Made by a program: the position numbers and the translations under genes
Notes under the pieces: generated by a model
What the model was told of the DNA's origin: nothing
Seen by the model: only the letters and a program-made list of their open reading frames with translations
Databases searched by the model: none
Origin: Pseudomonas sp. GM78
Lineage (GTDB): Bacteria; Pseudomonadota; Gammaproteobacteria; Pseudomonadales; Pseudomonadaceae
Direction: 5' to 3'
Length of the DNA stretch: 64,000 nucleotides
NCBI RefSeq assembly: GCF_000282475.1
Contig: NZ_AKJF01000201.1
Span: forward strand, 1 to 64,000
Part shown: positions 8,151-15,663 of the stretch, in pieces
How positions within the stretch are numbered: position 1 is the stretch's first letter
Layout: each line of letters starts with the position of its first letter

Positions 8151-9902
8151 TCACGCGCCGGCCGAAGCCGCATCTGAAGCGGCCGCCTGGGCGACCCGCT
8201 GCTGAGTCTTGGCTTGCTGGGCCGCCAGCTCGGCAATAACCTGCTCACGCGCACCATAAAGACTGATGGTGCCGGCATTCAACACCATCACGCGATCGAG
8301 CCGGGCAAGAATATTGGGGCGGTGCGAGACGATGAACACCGTGGCACCGGTTTCCTTGATTTTCTGCAAGGCGACACCCAAGGCACGCTCGCCGACATCA
8401 TCAAGGTTGGAGTTGGGCTCATCCAGGACAATCAATCGCGGATTACCGTAGAGTGCCCGCGCCAGGCCAATACGCTGGCGCTGACCGCCAGACAGGTTGA
8501 CACCGTCGCTGCCGATGACCGTGTCGTAACCGTCGGGGAGCATCAGGATCATTTCATGCACACCCGCGACCTTGGCCGCGTGCACTGTTTTCTCGGCATC
8601 GATCGCTTCAAAACGGGCAATGTTTTCGCTGATGCTGCCCTCGAACAACTCGATGTCCTGCGGCAGGTAACCCACGTGCGGGCCCAGCTCGTGCTTGTCC
8701 CAGGTACTGATATCCGCACCGTCCAGGCGCACCACGCCATGCTGCGGCGCCCATATCCCCATCAGCGCCCGAACCAGTGTCGACTTGCCCGCCGCGCTGG
8801 GCCCGACAATGCCCACCACGGTACCTGCCGGAGCGACGAAGCTGATGTTACGAATAACCGGGGTTTTCGCACCCGGTGGGGTCACGATCAGGTTCTCTAC
8901 TTGAATATGCCCCTGCGGTGCGGGCAGCTTCATGCGCTCAGGTTCGGCACTCAGCTTGTCCAGGGTCTCGTTCAGGCGGTTGTATTGCACCCGCGCACCG
9001 ACAAAGCCCTTCCAGCTGCCGATCATCTGGTCGATAGGGGACAAGGCGCGTCCGAGCAACAGCGAGCCGGCCATCAACAAGCCCGGCGTTATCTCGTGGG
9101 TGATTACCAGGTAAGCACCTAGCGCCAGCATGATGGACTGAGTCCACTGACGGAACGTCTTGGACACGGATGTAATGATGCCGCTCTTGTCGCTGGCATA
9201 CGACTGCAGCCTCAGTACCTTACGCTGGCGCTGTGCCCAGCGGCTCATCAGGGTGCCAAGCATCCCCATTGATTCGATGACTTCGGCATTGCGCAGGGTT
9301 TTGGTGGTGTGCAGGGAGGCTGCAACGTTTTCCTTGTTGGCCTCCGCCAGCGCCTTGCCAGTGAAGCGCTGGTTCAACACAGCCAGACAGATCAGTACGG
9401 CCGCGCAACCCACGGTAACCCACCCATATAAAGGGTGGAACATGAACATGACCGCGGTATAAACCGGCAGCCACGGCGCATCGAAGAAGGCGAACAGGCC
9501 ATTGCCGGTCAGGAATTGGCGCAGGGACGTAAGGTCATTGAGCGACTGGGCCGACGCATCCATACCGCCACTGTCCAGGGCCCTGCGGAAGCTGGCTCGA
9601 TAAACGTCATGACTCAACAGGGCGTCAAGCCGGTTGCTGATACGCACCATGATCCGTGAGCGCACCCACTCCAGTGAACCCAGGGTCAACATCAATACGG
9701 TCAGGATGAGTGTCAGCATCACCAGCGTGGAGACGCTGCTGCTGGGCACTACGCGACCGGAAACCTGGATCATGAAGAACGTCGGAACCAACATCAGCGC
9801 ATTAACGAACAGACTGAAAAAACCGACGGAAATAAAGCTGCTCTTGCAAACCCTCAAGGCGGCTTGCAAGTTGTTTTCGGGTAGGCGACTCATAGCATCC
9901 AT
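8151..9902 (-). CDS. Type I secretion ABC permease/ATPase (AprD/PrtD type)
   Basis: A 583-residue fused transporter. The N-terminal membrane domain has about six helices (residues 20-300). The C-terminal ATPase has Walker A GPSAAGKST (367-375), signature LSGGQRQRIGLARAL (near 480) and Walker B LIVLDEPNSNLDD. There is no N-terminal C39 peptidase domain, so it should export proteins with an uncleaved C-terminal signal, such as RTX proteins. It is the first gene of the permease-adaptor-channel operon. It is divergent from the genes for an unknown protein and the RTX/DUF4214 protein, its likely cargo. ATG codons at 9902 and 9893 are both possible; neither has a strong ribosome binding site. Confidence 0.92.
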   Translation of the reverse strand: MDAMSRLPENNLQAALRVCKSSFISVGFFSLFVNALMLVPTFFMIQVSGRVVPSSSVSTLVMLTLILTVLMLTLGSLEWVRSRIMVRISNRLDALLSHDVYRASFRRALDSGGMDASAQSLNDLTSLRQFLTGNGLFAFFDAPWLPVYTAVMFMFHPLYGWVTVGCAAVLICLAVLNQRFTGKALAEANKENVAASLHTTKTLRNAEVIESMGMLGTLMSRWAQRQRKVLRLQSYASDKSGIITSVSKTFRQWTQSIMLALGAYLVITHEITPGLLMAGSLLLGRALSPIDQMIGSWKGFVGARVQYNRLNETLDKLSAEPERMKLPAPQGHIQVENLIVTPPGAKTPVIRNISFVAPAGTVVGIVGPSAAGKSTLVRALMGIWAPQHGVVRLDGADISTWDKHELGPHVGYLPQDIELFEGSISENIARFEAIDAEKTVHAAKVAGVHEMILMLPDGYDTVIGSDGVNLSGGQRQRIGLARALYGNPRLIVLDEPNSNLDDVGERALGVALQKIKETGATVFIVSHRPNILARLDRVMVLNAGTISLYGAREQVIAELAAQQAKTQQRVAQAAASDAASAGA

Positions 9903-10748
9903 ACTGAGTGGGAAGGCGTAAAGCGCGGCAGTGTACCACCCACCTCCAGCACCGGCAGCCAGAAAAGTGCTTGGTAAAGGAAGTTTAATGATGGAAGCGA
10001 CGAATGACGCCAGCCCAAATTAACGCCCCTTTTTACCTCCCGCACCACCGACACTTCCCTTCAACTAGCTTGAGCAACTGTAACAATCCACCCTCATGCT
10101 GACTGACTGGTCAGGACCGACTTAAAGACAACCGGCAGCAAGTCCACTTTCTTTAGGGTGCACAAAAAATATTTTTTAGCAAAGCAAGTACCGAGTCGAC
10201 CGCTGGTAAAGACAATTGGTTTTTTTGCCTCTACCATAGCCGCCAATTTGCATGCTCCGCCGAACAGCCAGAGAACACTAGGCAGACTCAAAAGCACAAC
10301 AAGCATGGCCAACCCAAACGTCTGACCTGCTTTGCACCGACACCCCAAAAACATAAACACACCGTTTGCCGATCAACATTTTCCCGGCCTGCTTTTCTCT
10401 GCCGCGCAAGATCTTGCCCAGACAAACCACCAGGTCCAGGTTGCGAAGGTGCATAGCAAAAATTTTAGACAGGCCCCGGGCCGGGCGGGCGTTTGCGCCG
10501 ACCAGCGAGGGGACGGACGCCGTGATTTCACGGGGTCCAGGCGAGGTTTTTGGCCAACCTCCCTTGCAATGCAAAAATTGTTTCGACACAGGATTGTTAA
10601 AAAAATCCAGATAGCTTAATCTTCCTGCCGTCAAGGAAGCCACCAATCCGCCATTAGCCTTTTAACTATATAGGCTACATGCGCTCATCAGATATTTGTT
10701 GAGCCTTGTATGGATTATCCAGTTCAAGGATTGAAGGAGTTTTACCGC
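9903..10748. other. Long divergent intergenic region between the secretion operon and its likely cargo genes
   Basis: I see no convincing gene in this stretch of about 850 nt. Short open frames lack codon bias or ribosome binding sites. It must hold the promoters of both divergent units. An AT-rich segment near 10,660-10,675 (TTAACTATATAGG) is a weak -10-like candidate for the rightward genes. AT-rich patches near 10,145-10,185 and 10,440-10,475 could be regulator sites. An untranslated leader or small RNA cannot be excluded. Confidence 0.4.
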
Positions 10749-11633
10749 GTGTCTTCGCAAAGCACTGATGGACTTAAGATCACTTCCCGGGTCACTCTTC
10801 TTGAGCCAGGGATGTATATCTTTCGTTATGCGTCACAAACCAGTACAGACAAAACTGTTTGCATAGCGCTTCAACAAGCGCCCCTTGGCAAAGGTCTTAT
10901 TGACTTTTTCCCCGCCGAGGGTGTTAGCAAAAACATGCTGACCAAACTGGGTGACTGCATCATCGGTCGCGTCAAAAACGGCGTAACTACCGTACTGATC
11001 ACCGAATACCACTTGGCCAATGTCCAAGTCGATCCTGTTGATCTGCGTATCGACCGAATCGACACTTCGGCCGCCATCATGCGCAACTTCGTGCCACCCG
11101 CCCCCGCCAAAGAAACCAGCAGCGAGTTACCATCTGCGGTTGCGCCGGGGACTTTAAAATTGATCGGCCATATTCAATCCCGCGGTGATGTCACTGCCAC
11201 CCAAGAGTGGCTTGGTGAGCGCCAGGGCACGACCAACATTGAAGGCTTCCTGGTTGACTGGGCAGACCGTCCCGATGGCGTTGACCTGGTGTACACCAGT
11301 ACCGTCGCCGGCTCAGGCCCCAGCCCCAAAGTTCTTTCCGGTCACTATTGCGGCACGCGCGGCAAGGCCACGCCCCTGATCGCTGTCGGCTTCAGCCTGA
11401 CCGGCCCCCACAGCAGTCGTTATCGACTGGTTGGCGAGGTCGCCTTCGCAGGCGCCGATCCGCAACCCATTGTTGCTGACCAGATGTTTTTCGGCCCCAG
11501 CGGCCAAGAACCCCTGGTTGGAATCAAGCTTTCCATCTTCGCCCATCCTGAGATCAACGCTCCCCGCTATAAGTCTCCCTGGGAAAACCTTGCGACTACG
11601 CAAACATATAGCCATGAGGGCCAATTGGCCTGA
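10749..11633 (+). CDS. Unknown protein next to the RTX/DUF4214 gene
   Basis: About 294 residues, not recognised. It has no signal peptide or membrane segment. The middle and C-terminal part (about 150-270) is rich in beta-strand patterns and includes EGFLVDWADRPDGVDL and a YRLVGEVAFAG segment, loosely like the beta-sandwich modules of the large glycosyltransferases downstream. I prefer the GTG at 10749 because GAAGGAG lies 9 nt before it; an ATG at 10710 is in frame but has no binding site. The gap to the RTX/DUF4214 gene is 17 nt, so the two are probably co-transcribed. Roles to consider are a second secreted component, a chaperone or a carbohydrate-binding partner. Confidence 0.7.
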   Translation: MSSQSTDGLKITSRVTLLEPGMYIFRYASQTSTDKTVCIALQQAPLGKGLIDFFPAEGVSKNMLTKLGDCIIGRVKNGVTTVLITEYHLANVQVDPVDLRIDRIDTSAAIMRNFVPPAPAKETSSELPSAVAPGTLKLIGHIQSRGDVTATQEWLGERQGTTNIEGFLVDWADRPDGVDLVYTSTVAGSGPSPKVLSGHYCGTRGKATPLIAVGFSLTGPHSSRYRLVGEVAFAGADPQPIVADQMFFGPSGQEPLVGIKLSIFAHPEINAPRYKSPWENLATTQTYSHEGQLA

Positions 11634-11650
11634 TCTACAGGAATTGAAGC

Positions 11651-13024
11651 ATGCAATACGATAACCCGTTCTTGGCCAGCGACGTCAAAGACGCCCTGAC
11701 CCAAAACGCTAGCATCTCCAGCACCACCGCTAACGCTATCTCGCAAATCCTCAATCTGGATAACGCAGAGACCGTCGCAATCGGTTCGTGGGATGGCAAG
11801 GGCAGCGTCGTTGCACCGACCGGTTCGACCACTCAGGCTATCTTCGCTGGCATCGCTGGCGCTGCCGGTACTGATGTCACTGTGGACCTGACCACTGCGG
11901 GCCTGTCCGACACCAAGGCATTTGTCTTCGCCAGCGACGCCAACCTGGCTCTGGACTTCACCGCGGCGTCTGTCGACACCACCGATCGCGTAATCGTCAG
12001 CGGCAACGGTAACGACCACATCACCGTCGGCAACGGCAACACTACTGTCGACACCGGTACCGGCAACGATACCGTGATCCTGGGCAACGGCAACAACGTA
12101 GTTATCGCCAACAGCGGCGACAACCAGATCTCGACTGGCACTGGCCGCGACACTATCTACACCGGTACTGGCAACGACACCGTCGATGCTGGCGCAGGCT
12201 ATGACGTGGCTCATGTTGCAGGCTCGCGTGCTGATTTCATCGCATCCGTATCGGGCGGTTCGCTGAACCTGAACGGCGGTGATCACGCCATCAACACTTC
12301 GAGTGTCGAATTCATCAGCTTCGACAACAACGAGTCGATCGTTGTTGCCAGCACCGATGAAGAAGCAGCTGCTCTGCGCCTCTACAATGGCCTGCTGGGC
12401 CGTGACGCTGACGCAAATGGCGCCGAGGCTTGGAGCAATGCCGCTTCCGGCACTGCACTGACTGACATCGCGCAAGGCTTCCTGAACTCCAGCGAGTTCC
12501 AGAACAACATGAACAGCGAGTTCATTCAAAGCGTGTACTCCACTCTGCTGGGCCGCGATGCGGACGCTGGCGGCGAGGCGGCCTGGCTGAACCTGCTGGC
12601 AAATGGTACAAGCCGTGCCGACGTCATTGCTGGCCTCAGCAACTCTGATGAAGGCAAGGCTGCAAGCGCAAGTGCCAGCGACACCGATTATGTCAAGGCG
12701 CTGTACACCAGCGTACTGGGTCGTGAAGCTGACGATGCAGGTCTGGAGAACTGGGTTGCCGCACTGTCTGCCGGTGCTGACCGTGCCTCGGTCGCACAAA
12801 GCATCAGCAGCTCGAACGAGTCCAACGCCAAGTCCACATCTGATTTCATCGATCAGCTCTACAGCAACGCGCTGGGTCGCGATGCAGACGCGGAAGGCAA
12901 GGCTGCCTGGACCAACGCTCTGGAGCACGGCGCTACCCAGGCTGAAGTGGCCATCGGTATCGTCGGTTCCGACGAAGGTATCGACAGCAACGGCAACGTG
13001 GTTGTAGTACACGGCGTGGCGTAA
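11651..13024 (+). CDS. Secreted-type surface protein with RTX-like and DUF4214 repeats
   Basis: A 457-residue acidic protein with very few Lys or Arg and no N-terminal signal peptide. Residues 118-190 carry eight RTX-like nonapeptides such as GNGNDHITV and GTGNDTVDA, which bind calcium in this family. Residues 239-443 hold four DUF4214 repeats, each with a LYxxLLGRDADAxG motif. The C-terminus ends in a hydrophobic strand (VVVVHGVA) like an uncleaved type I secretion signal. It lies beside a type I exporter and is its likely cargo. AGGA is 8 nt before the ATG, and codon choice is strongly biased to preferred codons (CTG, AAC, GGC, ACC), which suggests high expression. A surface layer or adhesin role is inferred. 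Confidence 0.88.
   Translation: MQYDNPFLASDVKDALTQNASISSTTANAISQILNLDNAETVAIGSWDGKGSVVAPTGSTTQAIFAGIAGAAGTDVTVDLTTAGLSDTKAFVFASDANLALDFTAASVDTTDRVIVSGNGNDHITVGNGNTTVDTGTGNDTVILGNGNNVVIANSGDNQISTGTGRDTIYTGTGNDTVDAGAGYDVAHVAGSRADFIASVSGGSLNLNGGDHAINTSSVEFISFDNNESIVVASTDEEAAALRLYNGLLGRDADANGAEAWSNAASGTALTDIAQGFLNSSEFQNNMNSEFIQSVYSTLLGRDADAGGEAAWLNLLANGTSRADVIAGLSNSDEGKAASASASDTDYVKALYTSVLGREADDAGLENWVAALSAGADRASVAQSISSSNESNAKSTSDFIDQLYSNALGRDADAEGKAAWTNALEHGATQAEVAIGIVGSDEGIDSNGNVVVVHGVA
12002..12220 (+). repeat. RTX-like nonapeptide repeat region
   Basis: Eight consecutive 27-nt units encode G-x-G-N-D-type nonapeptides (residues about 118-190 of the surface protein). The first units fit the pattern well. 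Units five and eight are degenerate. Confidence 0.8.
12365..12979 (+). repeat. Four tandem DUF4214 repeats
   Basis: Units begin near residues 240, 291, 347 and 399. Each has an aromatic/leucine helix, a GRDADAxG or GREADDAG loop, a conserved Trp, and a helix ending in a serine-rich S-x-E or S-D-E motif. The DNA copies are well diverged, so this is a domain-level repeat rather than a recent duplication. Confidence 0.85.
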
Positions 13025-13053
13025 CACCCCACCCAGCAACAAGCCTGAATATT

Positions 13054-13107
13054 CCCAGCCGCAAGGCTGGGGGTATTTGAAAAGGGGCTCCTTCTTGGGG
13101 CCCTCTT
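13054..13107 (+). terminator. Rho-independent terminator after the RTX/DUF4214 gene
   Basis: A small hairpin (13054-13071, CCCAGCC GCAA GGCTGGG) is followed by a second GC-rich hairpin (about 13082-13102) and a long T-run (TTTTTTGTTTTT). It separates the surface-protein transcript from the glycosyltransferase genes. Confidence 0.85.
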
Positions 13108-13137
13108 TTTTGTTTTTACAGCGAAACCCAGATAATC

Positions 13138-15663
13138 ATGTCAAGACATATAGACCATAAGCCGGGATCGCTTATGGACCACTTCCATCGCGACCGCCAA
13201 GCCGGTCTCCATGACAGTGCCGAGGCTCACCTCGAACGTGCCTTGCATACCCCCGAATATCGTTCCGAGGCCCTGATCTGGAAAGGGATCGAGGCCTTGC
13301 AACATAAAGACCCGCAGCGTGCCTTCGTCTACCTCAGTGGTGCAGCCCATCAGCTGCCTCAGCGTACCGACGTTCGAGCACTGCTCGCACGCAGCCTTCT
13401 GGCGCAAAAAAACGCCAAGGCGGCGACCCGGTTGCTCAGCGCCGCGTGGCGCGACCAACCCCAAGACCCAACGTTGCGCATGGCACTCTGGCAAGCGCGT
13501 AGCCAGTCCGAACAGCCGGCAATACTTTGCCAGTTGATCCTGGCCCACTTGCCCGAAATCAACGACAGCAACGAACTGAAACTTGTGCTTGGCCTGCTGA
13601 GCGCGCTACCCAACGCCCCCAAAAACGTGGGCGTGGTGCGCTACGATGCCCAGAGCGGGGCAATCCAAGGCTGGGCACTGAACCTGCGCGCACCGCAAAC
13701 GCCCCTGCGCCTGCAACTGCAGGTCAACGGACGCACGACACAGTTCCCGGCCGACTCAACTCACCCTTTGCTGCAGCAGGCGGGGCTCAGTGCGACCCAT
13801 GGTGGCATTCAGGTTCAAGTCTCGCAGCCGACCCCGGAACTGCAAATCCGCTTCAAGGATGGCGCCGCCCTTTTGGGCAGTCCGCTGTCGGTACTCTCCC
13901 CCTTCGTTCCGCCAATGCCAGTGGCAGGAAATGTTGCCCGGCAACAACCCGTCGATGTGCTGGTCCCCGTCTACGAAGGCCTTGCCGAAACCCTGGAGTG
14001 CATCGACAGCGTGCTGCGCAACCGCAGCCTCAACCAAACCGAACATCGGCTGGTGGTGCTGGACGATGCCAGCCCGAACCGGGCACTGAGCCAAGCCCTC
14101 AAGAAGCTGGCCGCCAGCGGCCAGATTCACTACGTGCGCCAACCGACCAACCTGGGCTTTATTCGCAACACCAACCGCGGCATGGCCCTGAGCCCGGAAC
14201 GAGACGTGGTCTGGTTGAACGCCGACACCCGCGTCAACGGAAACTGGCTGGATCGCCTCCACGCAGTGGCATACGAAGCCGACGACATCGCCTCGGTCAC
14301 CCCCTTTACCAATAACGGCGAGCTGATGAGCTTCCCGCTCAGCCGCGTCAGCCAGGCCATGCCCAGCGCCGAGCAACAGGCTCAACTGGACCACTTGGCC
14401 AGCCAGACCGACAGCGCCGCCGTCGAGATCGAAACAGGCTGCGGCTTCTGCCTCTATATAAAGCGCAGCGCCCTGGATGAAGTCGGCTACCTGGATGAGG
14501 TTCACCTGTCGCGCGGCTACGGCGAGGAAACCGACTGGTGCCTGCGCGCCCGCAACTTAGGCTGGCGGCATATGGGCGCCCCTCGGGTATTCGTCGCGCA
14601 CCAGGGCGGCATCTCTTTTGGCGATGAGAAGATCCTGCGCGTTGCCCATAACAACGCCATTCTAAGGCGGCGATACCCCGATGCCGAATCGCGCTACACC
14701 GCCTTTTGCCTGCGCGATCCATTGCAGCCAGCGCGCCAGGCGCTGCAGCGAGCCCGGTTGGCGCAGTTGCGCAGCTGGATGACCAGCGAGAACGGGCTCG
14801 ATGGAACACAAGACCTTTTTATCGAGAGCGACCTCCCCTCGACCGCGCCCCTGGCTTTGAAATACCTCAATCGCGGCCAAGATACCGAGGTAACTCTGCT
14901 TGCAGCGCTGCCCGGCCTGCCCCTGTCACTGGAATACCGGTTGCCAAATGACGCATCGCAACTGCTGGCCGATCTGCAATCACTGCCACTCCAGCAACTG
15001 ACCTATCAGCAACTCGACGGCTGCCCCGTAGAACTGAGTGATTTGCCGGCCCAGCTGCAACGGTCTTACCGGATCAACTGCCGCGACGACCGCTTGCTTG
15101 CAGAGCAGGGTGACTTGTACTGGCGGGGCTTCGCCAATCAGGCGCAGAGCGTTCAAATGGTTTGGCAAGCACTGCATGCCCGCTATAACGCCGCGTTTCC
15201 CCAAGCAAAAGTACCGAGTTTTGCCCCCCCCGCCCCCCAGCCTATGAAAACCTGCGCCCTAGTCGGCACGCTCTTGATCGCCGATCGGCTGAACAACGCC
15301 GATGTGGCGCAGCGTTGGCTCAAGCTTGGCCAACGCATCAAGCGCGAGCAACACCCGTACCTGTTATTGGTGGTCGGCGAAAGTCCCTGGCTGAGCACAC
15401 TGCTGTCGACCGGTGCGGTACAGGCATTGGCTCAACTTCCGGGCCTGAACATTACCGAAACCCTTGCCTTGGCAGGGTGCACCGCAGCCCTCAGCCTCGA
15501 CCCAGCCCCTGGATCTGATTGGGCGGCAGCAGACCTGGCTGACGAACATGGCTTGGCCCTGTACGCCGAGTCTGGCGATGTCGCTCGTGAAGCCGGTGCC
15601 TTGCCAGTGGCTCAACTGTCCATTTTCTCGACCCCAGCCCCCGCGCCAGTGGATGCCCTATGA
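13138..15663 (+). CDS. Large family 2 glycosyltransferase with TPR-like N-terminus
   Basis: An 841-residue soluble protein. Residues about 15-160 are helical TPR-like repeats. Residues about 170-255 form a beta-sandwich-like module (GAIQGWALNLRAPQTPLRLQ, ending LLGSPLSVL). Residues about 268-530 are a GT2 catalytic domain: VDVLVPVYEGLAETLECIDS, DDASPN, a DxD-like NADTRV and an ETDWCLRARNLG acceptor-site motif. The C-terminal 300 residues are unassigned. The acceptor is unknown. It starts 30 nt after the terminator of the surface-protein gene and overlaps the next gene by 4 nt. The ATG at 13138 has no clear ribosome binding site; the ATG at 13174 is an alternative. Confidence 0.82.
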   Translation: MSRHIDHKPGSLMDHFHRDRQAGLHDSAEAHLERALHTPEYRSEALIWKGIEALQHKDPQRAFVYLSGAAHQLPQRTDVRALLARSLLAQKNAKAATRLLSAAWRDQPQDPTLRMALWQARSQSEQPAILCQLILAHLPEINDSNELKLVLGLLSALPNAPKNVGVVRYDAQSGAIQGWALNLRAPQTPLRLQLQVNGRTTQFPADSTHPLLQQAGLSATHGGIQVQVSQPTPELQIRFKDGAALLGSPLSVLSPFVPPMPVAGNVARQQPVDVLVPVYEGLAETLECIDSVLRNRSLNQTEHRLVVLDDASPNRALSQALKKLAASGQIHYVRQPTNLGFIRNTNRGMALSPERDVVWLNADTRVNGNWLDRLHAVAYEADDIASVTPFTNNGELMSFPLSRVSQAMPSAEQQAQLDHLASQTDSAAVEIETGCGFCLYIKRSALDEVGYLDEVHLSRGYGEETDWCLRARNLGWRHMGAPRVFVAHQGGISFGDEKILRVAHNNAILRRRYPDAESRYTAFCLRDPLQPARQALQRARLAQLRSWMTSENGLDGTQDLFIESDLPSTAPLALKYLNRGQDTEVTLLAALPGLPLSLEYRLPNDASQLLADLQSLPLQQLTYQQLDGCPVELSDLPAQLQRSYRINCRDDRLLAEQGDLYWRGFANQAQSVQMVWQALHARYNAAFPQAKVPSFAPPAPQPMKTCALVGTLLIADRLNNADVAQRWLKLGQRIKREQHPYLLLVVGESPWLSTLLSTGAVQALAQLPGLNITETLALAGCTAALSLDPAPGSDWAAADLADEHGLALYAESGDVAREAGALPVAQLSIFSTPAPAPVDAL

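Noticed and set aside
10278-10646. Small open frames in the intergenic region upstream of the unknown protein
   Set aside because: No ribosome binding sites and no protein-like composition; overlapping frames exist on both strands.
11567-13042. Open frame of 491 codons on the minus strand across the RTX/DUF4214 gene
   Set aside because: It mirrors the codon bias of the repeats on the plus strand. The plus-strand product has recognisable repeats and a ribosome binding site.
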